A program made the translations under genes and the position numbers. Positions 33,329 through 45,333 of a stretch of 64,000 nucleotides of DNA are shown here, in pieces. The notes below the pieces were generated by a model. That model was not told where the DNA came from and did not search any database. It saw nothing but the letters and a program-made list of their open reading frames with translations. The DNA lies in the NCBI GenBank assembly GCA_029204225.1, contig MU832107.1, forward strand, positions 1 to 64,000, read 5' to 3'. Positions within the stretch are counted from its first letter, which is position 1. The number at the start of each line of letters is the position of its first letter. Source of the DNA: Diphasiastrum complanatum. Lineage: Eukaryota > Streptophyta > Lycopodiopsida > Lycopodiales > Lycopodiaceae.

Positions 33329-36300
33329 AAGGGTCAAGGGGTCCCACCTCTAATGGCGGTTCGGCCCTACATGAGCAACAGAGGATTTGCCACTTCCAAC
33401 CCTGATGGCCCTCTCTATTGCCCCTTGCTCCTCAACCGATGAGAGTTTTCCAGGCTCTCAGAGATACGGTTGCAAGGAGGGGGTGCTAATACTTTTGGTG
33501 CAATGATTCACTAGCTTTCTAGAATTATGATAAAAACTTTTGATCGCTAATTCGCTAATGTCTCTTTCCCCATTGAATTCGGCTTACAATTAGTAAAGAT
33601 CTTACATGGGCTGGAAACCGATTTACTGTTTATGATGTGCTCGTGGGGTGCAAGTTATACGCACCGCTTTGTTTGCTAAGCGGCGGTATTTTCGCCGACC
33701 GTCGGGTCTAGGTATTTCGCTAGACAGTACCAACGGTGGGTGTGACTAGTGTGACGCTTAACTAAGCCAGTGTATTTCAACCGCGGATGGTGGACGGCCC
33801 GCTCTAGTGTTTCACAGAGTTCAGGTCCAATTAATACGCTTCATAATGGAAAACAAACGATTCCAATTTGACGATTTCCACAATTTATCAATCATGCCGC
33901 ATGTCAACTAGTTTATAGACCGGCCAACAACACATGCAGTTACTATGAAGGAAAACCAGGCTCCACTACTCGCAATATATGATCTACTAGTAGAACATTG
34001 TTTTAACTTTAAAATGAAGAAGCGATTCCATGGCATGTACAATTCAACTCATGAACCGATTGTCCCCTCTTTCCTAACGGAAAACAATTCCATTGTCAGT
34101 CTAGTTCAAATCATTTAAAAATAGCAATTACGGCATAAATACTGATACCCTAGATGACGCATGGAGTAAATGGAAAACCTCAATAGCTACTCCCTATCCG
34201 GCCAAAATCACAAACAATTTCATCATGTCAAAACAATAACAAGTACGGAATCTTTGGAGTGCATGGTTCTTGAAACACTACACACCAGCATACTACCATT
34301 TTGGTTCTAAAATTTTTAGTACGATTCACTACAGTGCACAATCGGCCCGTTATTCACTCAGTTGAACGAGCGTAACCACAAAATGCAAACGCATCCGAAC
34401 TCAAATTTATAGACCTTGTTACTAAACAAATGTAAGCGGTCTATAAAACCTTGCTTGCTTCACAAAAAAGCTTTATAAAAACCTTATTCACATGTAGCTG
34501 ACTAGCAATAACCTCACATTGCATTCCAATTTAATTTAAAAAAAACTTACAACCAGAACTTCATGAAACTTACTTGCTTCCCAACAAAAAACGCTTATAA
34601 CGATTTAGTTGGAAATGTGGAAAAACCCTACTATCACACACCATAACATGTTCATGACAAAACATACTACTTTATGTTTATTGGTACAAATAGACTTTGA
34701 AAAATCACAAAATACCTCAATGCGCAATTAGGTAGCCGATTCGTGGAAACTCTAGTCATGAATCTTGTAGCAAAAATCAGAGCCAGGCATGTTGACGCAG
34801 TTTTCTCCACTTTACGCATGTCCGATCGAATTGGTGTAAAAAGAGAAAATGAAGAAAATGAAAGCTTTTGAAATATGAAGGTGCGATTGAAATGTTAACG
34901 GTTCAGTTGAGAGAAAACTGAACCGAAAGTCTGTAAAAAAAAACAGGCCAGAAAGATACAATGGCTAAAAAAATCAGCAACCCATCACTCACACCAAGCC
35001 CTCAAGCAAACCATCCCACTCATTCAAGATATAAGCCTACTAGTAGGACAATGGACTTCAACCAACCAACCAACCCTCACCATGAAATCACTCTCAACAA
35101 AAGCAATTCTCTCAACACATTACTCTAATGTTCAAGCACAACCCACTTTTTCCATCAACAAGCATAGATTCAATCCCAAGGAGTGCAAACAAAAACTCCA
35201 TCAACCCAATCAAGCCTCCAACAATCAATCAACTAATTGGAGAGAAAAACACAACTCTCAAACCAAACCACAAGCACCCAACCTATCCACTCTCAATCCA
35301 CTAACAAGCATTCAACCCCAAACATCCATCACTCCACAAGCAACTATGCAAGACAATACTTGTACCAATGCATAAGCATACTATAAGGCAAAAACCACAT
35401 TTAAGCATCCATCAAACCAAACTTACAAGGAGTCAAACCTACTCATCAACAAAGATCTCTCAAGCAAGCACCCATCTTCCAAAAACTTTCAACTCTAAAA
35501 AACTCTCAACCAACATCACATCAAACTATCACATCATCATCTAACTCACCCAACTATCATCCAACTATCAATCAACTATATCTTAACACAAAGAGTGGCC
35601 TCCTTTTATAGTAAATCCCAAGTGTCCCCCTTCAAAATGAGGCTTTGCCAATTTTCATACCCTTCAAGCCCTCTTTGCCATTTGTCCTCAACCCATTTGA
35701 TAGTACACCTAGTGGCCTCCATAAGAGAGTGGGGGAGTGGTGCATTCAAGGCCCTCTTCCAAAACTAGCCAAGATGCCATTTTTGTCAAAGGCTAGGGAG
35801 GCCATTCAAGTTTCCCCTTTTGTACATCCTAGAAGCCCAAAATGTCAATGGCTAGTGGGTGTACCTCCCAAATTTTTTAGCCTCCAAGGTGTTTTGGCAT
35901 TTAATATCCAAATTTTGGGTGAGGCCCTTTTTCAACCCCTATTTTTAGTAGGCGGCCTTCATTTTTTCTTTGGGTACCTTTGTTTTTGGCCTTTCTTCGA
36001 TTTTTCAAGGGTCGTGCGCCTATTGCTTATTTGTCTGGATTTTTGGCCTGTTGGGTAACCACTTGTCCCGCATATTTCGTTAATTGCCCGTAAATTGCCC
36101 AAACTTTGTCATTAGGGTTTCTGTGACTCCTTGACACTAAATCCATATTTCCTGGTCCCGTTTTTACCTGAAACTTTTCTTTCTCGATTTTTTCTTCTGT
36201 GGTTGACTTTTCTTGCATTCATGACTAGGGCTCCCATGACAACACGGTTTCCCTGAAAAATACACTGAGTGATCATATATTAGTAAAAATGGACTCAGTA

Positions 36301-36722
36301 CATGGTGGGATTTTAGCACGGTCATACCGGCTATTTTTTTTACAACTGGCCATTTTTTTGGAAAGCCGTAAACTATTTACCGGCCATTTCTAAGGCCGCA
36401 ATATTTGCTCTAGCCTCATTTAGGACGGGTTGGGACCCAATTCTAGGTGGACCGGCACTTTTGGCTCGGTCTTACAAAAATCGACCACAATATTTTTGAC
36501 GGTTTTTTCAAAAAGTCAGTTTCTTACTTTTAAACTGTGTCTAGCCACTTTAGGGTTTTACATGCCGGTTTTCTCACTTATTGCAAACTTAAACTTCAAT
36601 ATTAGCCCGATTTTTCTGTGCGAAAATATCGGCTAAAATGAGGCTTTTGTAAAGTAGAAAACAAGCAAAGAAGAATGTTCGTAAAGTAGAGAAAGCAAAA
36701 AAAAGAGTGGCAACGGTGCCAA
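33329..36722. other. Non-coding DNA, probably the interior of a minus-strand gypsy-type element
   Basis: No convincing ORF. The right edge carries a tRNA-Asp-type primer site on the minus strand, so at least the right part is retroelement interior. 34960-35600 is rich in C and A on the plus strand. CGGCCATTTTT-like motifs repeat near 36300-36420. A plus-strand purine tract with a possible LTR start lies near 33470-33485. Confidence 0.4.
36706..36722 (-). other. Primer-binding site (tRNA-Asp type)
   Basis: The minus strand reads TTGGCACCGTTGCC directly after the LTR end ...GCTAACA. This closely matches the TGGCGCCGTTGCC site common in plant gypsy elements. Confidence 0.7.
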
Positions 36723-37363
36723 TGTTAGCGCTTCAGCATCCACACTGGCTATGGCTCCATCTAGTATGGGTTATGGTTTCTCCCAACTAACCCTCACTAA
36801 GGCTCTCCTAGCTAGCTTGGATATGGATACTAAAAAGACAGGTTAAGCATAGGATGAGTATTCTGAGGGTAAGATCCGCTCTTCTCTTGTTTCTCTACTT
36901 AGGAACTGACTCAAATGACGGAGTAACCTAATTCAATAACGGCTTAACCTAAAACCCAACTTCACAAAGGCTTAACCTACTTGTGAAAGGCCCAACGATA
37001 AAATAAAACTAATTAACTTGATTCATAGAAAGGAATTATAATACATAGTGTAACAACTATAAAATCGTCACAGAGGAGAACTCTCAATGGAAGAAGATAG
37101 AGCTCTATTATGCAAATGGGGTTCTTTTGGCAAAATGGACTCTTCCACTCCTATATATACTTGGAGTGGTGGTCACTTACAAAAAGGCACCATGGGACAA
37201 ATAGACCACATCGACTTAACTTAATTAAATTGGTGCCATGGGACAAACCCCCCAATGGACCCTAAACAACTGAAATCACTTAAGTTGTACTTATTCAGAC
37301 TAGTTTAAGTTCCAATCTTCTAGACTTAGGCTTCGAACTAAATAACTTTAAGTTGTTACAACA
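36723..37363 (-). mobile_element. Ty3/gypsy LTR
   Basis: About 641 bp with TG...CA ends (minus strand TGTTGTAAC...GCTAACA), abutting the primer site at 36722. A TATA-like CTATATATAC lies near 37160. No partner LTR was found in the window. Confidence 0.6.
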
Positions 37364-37849
37364 TGGCGCAAAGGCCTAAACTTGACTGATCCAGTTCTAG
37401 GCTTAAGTCTGTGTCCTTTTCAAAATGGCTCGAATATTCCTTGGAATATCAGCCTACATTGGACTTGGCCGATTTTTAGAGCATTGGAAAAGCCTAAGTG
37501 GTGGCTACAAGATTGCATATCAAGTTTTAGACAATTGCATGTACATTTTGAAATATTCAATTTTTGTCAAAACTCTAATTTTGATTGGATCTCTAGATTG
37601 TGAGGTTACTAACTTCATTTGAATGTGTTTCAATCTTAGGAAGCGGCAAGAGTCATTAGATTGAGGATAGATCATAGGTTGATCAAGGTTTCACTATTCT
37701 ATGTGTTGATTTGCTTGGTATAAGTGCTAGAAGAGAATTGAGAAGTTTCATATCTTTTTTATAATTTCCTTTTGAAAATATTTGTTGTTGTTAAAAGGAG
37801 TGCTTTGTGCATTGAAACAGGTTGAAAGAGAGGATCAGGTCTTTGCTAC
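37364..37849. other. Spacer, nothing recognised
   Basis: It lies between the gypsy LTR and copia gag. The part nearest 37850 is probably the untranslated leader or LTR of the copia copy, but I found no primer site. Confidence 0.4.
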
Positions 37850-39590
37850 ATGGCTACATCAAGTGGAGTCATGTTGGAAGCCAATGATAGGCGTACCTCA
37901 AGTAGCTATTCATTGTGAAAAGTGAGGATGGAATCACTTCTTGAGATGAATGATGTTTTGGATATTGTTGTAGGTTTGGAGGAGAGACCAGCAACACAAC
38001 AAGATCAAATGAGGTATGACAAGAGGGCCAAAATGGCTCTACACATGATAAAGATGAATGTTAACAATGAGCTTCTCAAGGAAATTGGTAAGAGTACTTC
38101 ATCAAAGGATGGTTGGGATTCATTGAAGAAGCTTTATGAATCCAATTCTACTTCTAGAGTTTTGACTCTAAGAAGACAAATCTTTTCTTGTTTGCAAAAG
38201 AGTGAAGAAAGTCCAAATGCTTTTATTTTGAGAGTGAAAGCATTGAATGATGAGTAAGCTTGCATTGATGAGAGCATTAAGGAAGGAGAGCTTGTTCAAG
38301 TTATTCTTAATGGATTGTTGGATGCTCATGCTAACATTGTTCAAAGTCTTGCCATTCAAAAGACTTTTCCAATTTTGATTTATCTTCAAGAGATATTGAT
38401 CAATGAAGAATATAGGCTTCAAGCAAGAGGTGGATCTTCATCAACATCTCAAGTTAGAGAGGAGGCTATGTTCATCAAGGGCAAATTTAAGGGCAAAAAT
38501 AAAAGTAAGTGGTCTAAAGAGAAAGATCAAGGAGAGGCTTCTTCAAATGGAAGAAAGAAAGATAGATCAAAGCTCAAGTGCTTCTATTGTGGCTTCAAAG
38601 GACACTTTGTTGAGTGCTACAACAAGAAGAGAGATCAAGGAGACAAGCAAAGTTATCTTACTCTTGATGAGGTTGGTTTTGATGTTCAAAATGCAAATGA
38701 TGATGCTTTTTTGATGTCTTCATGTATGCTTGCTAATGATGGAGATCTAGATCCATGGTGGATTGATAGTGGAGCAAGTTCACACATGACTTTTCACAAA
38801 GAGTATTTCACTTCCTTGTTGGCATATGGAGATGACAAGAGGGTGATCTACACGGCCAATGGTGGTGAGTGTGCAATCAAAGGGCACATTTCCTATTTCT
38901 CTCTCTACAACTAGGAATGTTCATTTAAAGGATGTTTTGTTCATTCCGTCTATTACCAAGAATTTTAGTGTAAGTCATTTGCTAAGTAAAGGCCTCAAAG
39001 TTGAGTTAGATGGAGATGCTTGTATGATCAAAAGGAAGAATATCTTGATTGCAAAAGGTAAAAGACAAGGGAAGTTGTTCAAACTAGATGCTTGTGTTGT
39101 TGCTAACCAAGTTGGATGTGTTGCAAGAGAGCATATACCTATTCAAGAGGTTTGGCATAAAAGGATGGGGCACCTCAACTTCAAGTCATTGAAGGTAATG
39201 GTTAGGAATCAAGTTGTGATTGGTCTTCAAAGTTCCTTAAAAAGTATCAATCATGTTTGTGAGTCTTGTGCTTTGTCAAAGTCACATAGACTACCTTGTA
39301 CTAGCTCTACAAAGCCTTTTCAAGTTGTACATTCAAATGTTCATGAAATTATTACAATTAGCAATATTGGAGCTAAGATGTATGTAACTTTCATTGATGA
39401 TTTTAGTAGATTTTGTTGGATTTATTTACTAAAGATCAAAGATGAAGTGTATGATGTCTTTGTTAAGTTCAAGAATGCAAGGGAGAACCAATTTTCCACA
39501 AAGATCAAGTGCTTAAGGAGTGACAATGCATTCCTTTTTGTCAAGATGTTGTTTTTGACTTTTCAACTATTCAACGTACACTTAGCCTAG
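37850..39590 (+). mobile_element. Ty1/copia gag-protease-integrase fragment
   Basis: Gag starts with MATSSGV at about 37850. Further parts are a UBN2-like helix region, a zinc knuckle CFYCGFKGHFVECY (about 38580), protease WWIDSGASSHMT (about 38758), pre-integrase VWHKRMGHLNFKSLK (about 39150), a Cys pair CESC, and integrase start FIDDFSRFCWIY (about 39390) to LRSDNA. The reading stops near 39590; reverse transcriptase and LTRs are absent. It has few breaks and is moderately old. Confidence 0.9.
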
Positions 39591-39867
39591 TTATATATTT
39601 ACACCTGTGAAAGACCGTAACGTTGTTTGCCAGTCAAATTTTTTTTGGAACTTTTCAATCATATTGCTTCCCGTGAGTTTCTTGAGTGCCCGGGACTTAA
39701 CACTTGTTGTTAAAGTAAGTCTATTTTGATCTAATTGTAGTTAGAGTAACATATATGATTCACATAAGACCGTCAGCATTTATTACAAATTTGGTTTTTT
39801 ATTTTCATACTGATTCCTCTACTTTTAGTTTCAAACTCTATTGTTCATCTTCATTTAGCTTTGCAAT

Positions 39868-40574
39868 GGCTTCTGGAAGCCGTAGACCACAAAGCAATAT
39901 TGTCTCAGTTTCTGTTTGTAATGAAAAAGATTCTGATGGCTCATGGATACCACATATCTATAGAAAATTTCAGTGGGTTTTCATGCATCCCTCATCCAGA
40001 GGTGTTTTTGGTAAAAAAGAGAAAATCAAATATGGATATAGGAGTTTTTTGGAAGATAGAATTTTAGACTTCAAAGTTTCACCTGGTGGTCGATCCATTT
40101 CAGAGGTCTTGGTTCAACATGTCTACATGCATAAGGAAATTAGAGTGGAAGGCATAAGTTCAAATGACAAACTCAAATGAAATTGTAAGTTTTGGAGAAT
40201 TTCTTACTTTGAGCTTTTCATCAATCGTTTTATGGGTTTTTGTAGATTTGTATCCATCAAGCATAATCGAATGGCAACCTATACAATGCCTTGTCGGCAG
40301 CATGGATGTTATTCATTCTGATATTGGTCTTCTGCAATACAAGAACTGCTCCACGAGATTACTTTTGGATTCTTGTATTTTTTTCTATGGTCCATCTTAC
40401 ACACCATCCAGTTTAGGTGGTAGATTAAAGGCAATATCATTACCCTCTTTCTCAAGAAAAGAATGGATTCTTCTGGATTCTACCATAGCAGAGAGCTTCC
40501 GATCAAGATTTTTTATGGAAATTCAAAACTGTATGAAATGTAGGACATGTTCAAAAAACAATAGATTGCACTAG
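39868..40574 (+). CDS. Unrecognised coding-like segments
   Basis: A frame from the ATG at 39866 gives about 104 aa beginning MASGSRRPQSNIVSVSV and containing KFQWVFMHPSSRGVFGKKEK. The next segment, up to 40574, reads IEWQPIQCLVGSMDVIHSD and ends with the Cys-rich ESFRSRFFMEIQNCMKCRTC. Composition looks coding and the two frames overlap by a few bases. I do not recognise the family. Together with 41964-42215 they may be exons of one gene that a gypsy element has entered. Possible splice sites near 40184 and 40243 do not give a consistent frame. Confidence 0.3.
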
Positions 40575-40831
40575 TTTCTGCCTTTTACAATGTTTGTAGA
40601 TTTTCTTGTTACATGTAATATTCTTAGAACAGAGAGGGTAGTGATTTAACAGACAATATGTTATCAAGCCTCCTAGATGATCAATGGGATAAAATGAGTA
40701 ATGGCAATATCGAGTGCATAGTTAATAGATCGCCACTGAAATTTAGATATCTTATAGAAAAACAAATGCTTTCTTTAACATGTTATTACAGATGATTATA
40801 AAGTCTTAAACCAAGAATCTTATTCTAAGCA

Positions 40832-41962
40832 TGTCAATAACAAACAACACAAGGGAAATGGATAGTGGACAAACCAACCCACCTAGACCGAACGGATCTA
40901 GCCCCCAAGCTATGGATCAATCTCAAAGAGGAGTGAGATATCACACCAGCAGCATACGGCTACTAGTCTCACAATCAAAGATACACTAGTGAGAGCCCGA
41001 TAGGTATACTCTACCCTCCAAGGCCCCATGCACCACTAGTAGTGCATTTTGTGACACCCCACTGGACACCTCTGTAGCCTATCTAGGCCACGTCATCCAG
41101 TTCCTCAATGACTCACGGATAGACCCATATAATCCACCATCATGAGTTTGGGCCTACAACCATTAATTATGACCTTATATACATAAGGGCCCCAATTCTC
41201 TTATAGTCACAATTAACTTACGAGTTGTTGGTCTACTGATCCCTAGCGTGGACACGCTACCCGGGACCAATCGTGGGCATGACATTATTCCCCCCTTATT
41301 CAAGTTCTGTCTTCAGAACTTAAAACTAGGGAAGTTCTTCCTTAAGCTCACCTTCCTGTTACAGGAATCATCATTGTCTTTGTGACTCTTCCATCGAACT
41401 AGATGCTTGGTAACTATACAATTTCTCAATCGTTTAGTTCTTGTATACAAGATCCTTCCAGGTTCAAGTCGAGACACCTCCGATGATTTACCAGTATAAA
41501 TTTCTAAACCAATACAGACAACACAAGGGAAATGGATGGTGGACAAACCAACCCAACCAATCCTAGATCGAATGGATCTAGCCCCCAAGCTATGGATCTA
41601 TCTCAAAGAGGAATGAGATATCACACCAGCAGCATACAGCTACCAGTCTCACAATCAAGGATACACTAGTGAGAGCCCAATAGGTATACTTATACCCTCC
41701 AAGGCCCATGCACCATTAGTAGTGCATTGTGACACCTCATTGGACACCTCTGCAACCTATCTGGGCCATGTCATACAGTTCCTCAATGACTCACTGATAG
41801 ACCCATACCAATCCACCATCACGAGTTTAGGCCTACAACCATTAATTATGACCTTATACACATAAGGGCCCCAATTCCCTTATAGTCACAATTAACTTAT
41901 GGGTTTTTGACTACTGATCCCTAGCATGGACACGCTACTTGAGACCAGTCGTGGACACGACA
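40832..41962 (-). mobile_element. Shrunken Ty3/gypsy element (two LTRs, tiny interior)
   Basis: Two direct repeats of about 440 bp (about 40832-41287 and 41520-41962) on the minus strand flank about 230 bp. That interior encodes a gypsy integrase tail (TKRLRNCIVTKHLVRWKS) and ends in an AAGGGGGG purine tract beside the second LTR. The LTRs match the split copy at 776-1153/5956-6032. Most of the interior is gone: an internally deleted fossil. Confidence 0.85.
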
Positions 41963-41963
41963 A

Positions 41964-42215
41964 AGATGGTCCAAAGTTGGCAATGAATGGGAAGCATTGG
42001 ATCAGGATTTTACAATGAATCATCAAGATCAAATAGAAATCCAAGTGAAGCAAAATGATTCTACTCTTACAACAATTGAGGTGGAGAAAAATTGGGCACT
42101 TGATCACATTCGATCAGAGCTTACCTTGCTGCAATATGATATTCTTGAATACTTTTGTTTTCTAGTCAATAAGAGAGTGGTAAATGGATGTGTGTTTTCT
42201 TTAGTACACATTTGA
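41964..42215 (+). CDS. Exon-like fragment, possible ubiquitin-like (beta-grasp) start
   Basis: Directly after the gypsy LTR a plus-strand frame reads RWSKVGNEWEALDQDF, then IEIQVKQNDSTLTTIEVEKN and WALDHIRSELTLLQYDI, with stop at 42215. The pattern of two strands, a helix and FCFLVNKRVV resembles a ubiquitin-like fold, but this is a guess from pattern alone. A GTAAAT near 42179 could be a splice donor. It may belong with 39868-40574. Confidence 0.3.
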   Translation, partial: RWSKVGNEWEALDQDFTMNHQDQIEIQVKQNDSTLTTIEVEKNWALDHIRSELTLLQYDILEYFCFLVNKRVVNGCVFSLVHI

Positions 42216-43804
42216 AATGACTTTCAATGACTTTATTTAAACTTGTTTTAGTGTTTTCAGTATTTTGATATTGCATTTGAAATAATCTCAATGTTCATAT
42301 TGTTTAACAAGTTTCTTTAATGTATATGTAAGACCAAGACAAGAAAATCGCATACAATGCAAGGATTCAAATAGAAGCGTAGAAATTGTCGAAACTGCAT
42401 AAATATTGGAATGGTAGATGTGCAACAATGTGCCTTTCAAAAAAAATCAATACAAAACTTTCTCAAATGACTTCAAGATTTCATCAAACAAATAGTATTC
42501 AGTATTTTGGAAAATGTACATTGTTCTTAAAGTCGAAATAAAATATTTGTGGCTTTCAATAATAGCCCACTTTCTCTTTGTCTATCTCTTCTATGCATCA
42601 TCATGTGATGATATCTTTATATACATTTGTATTTGTATTTTTATATTTACATTTCAATCATAAGTGCTTGAGGCAAATCTTCAAGCACCGCAACCTCACT
42701 ATCCACCTCTAGGACAGCTTCATTTGCAACAACTTCATGCTTGTAGGGCCTTGTAGAGGATAGTAGGATTTGCAACATTTCGTGTCACAACTGATGAATA
42801 GCATTCGTTGATTCTTCAGGACATTGGAACTGCAAAGGATCGAAAAATTTCCAGCTTATTTTTCGAACCAATGTCAATTTTGTCAAAGAGAGATTTTTCG
42901 AACCTAGTCGGTTTGGATCGGTTCTAATTTTTGTCGAGCACCTTCGAACTTGTTCGGTTTGGATCTGTTCTAAGTTTTTCGAGCCTATGTATATTTTTGA
43001 ACCAGTGTTTATTTTTCGAACCTTTGTAAAATTCCAACCCTTTGTACTATCAACTCGGAAATCCGACCCACGTCGCGATGTTGACAGTCCGCCTACCTCT
43101 GTACATAACTCTCTCTGGCAAAAATGACTGCTATCTAGTGCAAGACGAATGTATTAATTAAGTAGGTCAATGTAAGCTTTCAATGTACTGATCATCTGAC
43201 TTTCAATCATCAAGGAAGATATACTGTAGTCAGCGCTCTAATCAGGTTATCATCATGCAGGCATTATGTTGTAAATAGTCAAGTAGTTTTTGAATCGATT
43301 AGTTAGCCATCATTGAACTCAGCTGAAGACTGACTAGTGCCCATTGTTTTGCGCCAGCTTCAAGCTTATGTACTCAATTTTGATTATTATCAGAGTGCAT
43401 TTTTGTTACACTACTATCTTGTTCCATTGCGCATTGTAATATTCGATCCATCTTGAATTCTAGCTAGTAACTGTTGCACTTCCGATTCATCCATGCACCA
43501 CCTGCTCCACTTCCGCTGCTCAACACCATTTCCACTGATTCCCCGCTTGGCATCAAAAAAAGAATATGTCTCTATCAGACCTCTACTAATCCAATACTAG
43601 TCGATCATCTCTGAATCCACCAAAATCCGACATCACTACTATATTCTGGTGGCTCAAGCGTGATCCAATCCAACCCCGCCTCCATAGCCTAAGTCAGAGA
43701 CCTGCGGCTCATTGTCTGTGACTAGTGTATCCACATTATGGTCAGCGGTTCTTTACATCGAGTAAAAAGTAAAAACGTGGGTTTACAATTTTTTTGCTAG
43801 TGAC
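42216..43804. other. No gene recognised
   Basis: AT-rich. TTCGAACC-type motifs recur about six times between 42840 and 43020. No ORF is supported. Confidence 0.4.
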
Positions 43805-43945
43805 GACGGGGAAGGCCCCTGTCCTCGGGCCTTCCCCAATTTAAGGCCCTGGGCCCTCGAGCCCAACAAGGGCCTTAAATCGGGGAAGGCCCCCAAGGCC
43901 TTAAATTGTGGAAGGCCCTCGGACTAGGGCCTTCCCCTTTAAGTA
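43805..43945. repeat. GC-rich inverted repeats (GGGAAGGCCC / GGGCCTTCCCC)
   Basis: Alternating GGGGAAGGCCC and GGGCCTTCCCC, with intervening AAGGCC/GGCCTT palindromes, form several overlapping hairpins in an otherwise AT-rich region. The same motif pair reappears at 45110-45140. Confidence 0.75.
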
Positions 43946-44428
43946 AAGCACTCCAAAAAAATTCCGTGTATCAATTAATAACTTTAATTGCAAGAATATG
44001 ATAGCTGTAGCAACTCCATATGTACGAGGAACCTTACACTCTGTAAGGTTCCTCGTAAACAATTGTTGTACCCAGTGGTAAAAATCACATATGTTTTTAC
44101 CAACAATAAAAAATTATTACCTAATGGCTGTGAAAATTATGTAGAAACAACTACAAAAATTCTGTAATTCTGTAAATTAAATAGCTTTCTGTTCTTCACT
44201 AGCAATTGCATCTGCCACCATCTACTGATTGATGGATAATCCTTTCGGGTTCTCCTTCTCCAATTGTTTCCATACATCAGATATTTGTTGTTTATACACT
44301 CAAAAGATTTTATATGTAAATGTAGAGGATGACCCACAAACTAATCCTTTCACCTTACTTCCAAGCGTTAAGGCAATGAAATTTCATCAATAGAAAGGTG
44401 GAGCTTTGCGAACAAAATCCTCAACTAC

Positions 44429-45010
44429 ATGTCACCAGCAGTTATGGCGACTCGGGTTACTTCTGGAAAGGCGTGCTTTCTGCTTTTGATATTGTGTTAT
44501 TGCTCCTTGTACAGTTCACTAGGAGACAAGTGTTGTGCGTTGACGCTTCTTATAAATGTATCCGCAGAAGCCCATAGCTTTGAGCAGGAAACAGAGTTAA
44601 GTGAGCACAGAGTTCTGCAATCTCATGCTCCAAATGAAGTGGGTATGTGTCTAAGCCTCATCCATCGCTATTCCATCCAGTCTCCATACTAAAATAAGAA
44701 TCTGGCTCCAGCAGAAATATTGTTACATTTGATGGAAATGGACAGTCTTAGATCCATTGAGTTCCAATGTGGCTTGATGAAAAGAAAGCCACAGCAGCGA
44801 GAATCTATAGCCAATGGCGATCGTCAAGCTTCTGACTCTGATGGTTACAAAGTGATGTTCTCTGCTGAGACATTCCGAGATCAAACGTATACTGTGGGGT
44901 CTCGCTCGGTCTGGGTCAGCATGTAGTAGAGTTTTGGCTTGGATCTCCTGCTCAGAGATTCCTACTGATAGTAGACACAGGCCCTCGGATGCGCGACCCC
45001 CGTCTGCAAG
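44429..45010 (+). pseudogene. A1-type aspartyl protease (nepenthesin/CND41-like), truncated
   Basis: The N-terminus has a hydrophobic signal-like segment (ACFLLLILCYCSLYSSLG). It is followed by a pro-region signature: CLSLIHRYSIQSPY, then NKNLAPAEILLH and MEMDSLRS. This matches the SLIHRDSP-type opening of plant aspartyl protease precursors, which are secreted or vacuolar. Near 44926-45000 another frame reads EFWLGSPAQRFLLIVDTG, the strand leading into the first catalytic DTG motif. The gene is interrupted by an in-frame stop (44690) and a frame change, and ends just after DTG at an A-run and GC-rich insert. No second catalytic motif is present, so it cannot make an enzyme. Confidence 0.75.
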
Positions 45011-45104
45011 CAATTGAAAAAAAAAAAGGGCGGGGAGGCAAATTTTGGGCCTTGGTAATTTGTATGGAACTTTTTAGAAGTCAAAATGTTTTGACTTGCT
45101 TTAC

Positions 45105-45140
45105 TTCAGGGAAGGCCCGAGGGCGGGGGCCTTCCCCTAT
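45105..45140. repeat. GGGAAGGCCC hairpin, second copy
   Basis: GGGAAGGCCCGAGGGC is followed by GGGGGCCTTCCCC: the same motif pair as 43805-43945. It lies about 100 bp after the break in the aspartyl protease. Confidence 0.7.
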
Positions 45141-45325
45141 ACTTAAGTTGCCTTAGCATGGCATTGATTATTCTCCATGTGTACAACCATGTCATGACAA
45201 GACGATTATGTAGTAGGTAATTGGGAGGCAAATTCTCTAAAACAATCAAGGGAGCCATGGGAGTGGTGAGTTTGATTTGTTTTATAGGCAATTCGGCAAC
45301 AAATGGCCATACACTAACATAATTG

Positions 45326-45333
45326 GTTCAAAT
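45326..45333. repeat. hAT target-site duplication, left
   Basis: GTTCAAAT, identical to 50517-50524. An 8-bp duplication is diagnostic for hAT insertion. Confidence 0.95.

Noticed and set aside
35082-35375. 97-aa Gln/Asn/Thr-rich ORF
   Set aside because: Low-complexity C/A-rich DNA; the composition alone explains the ORF.
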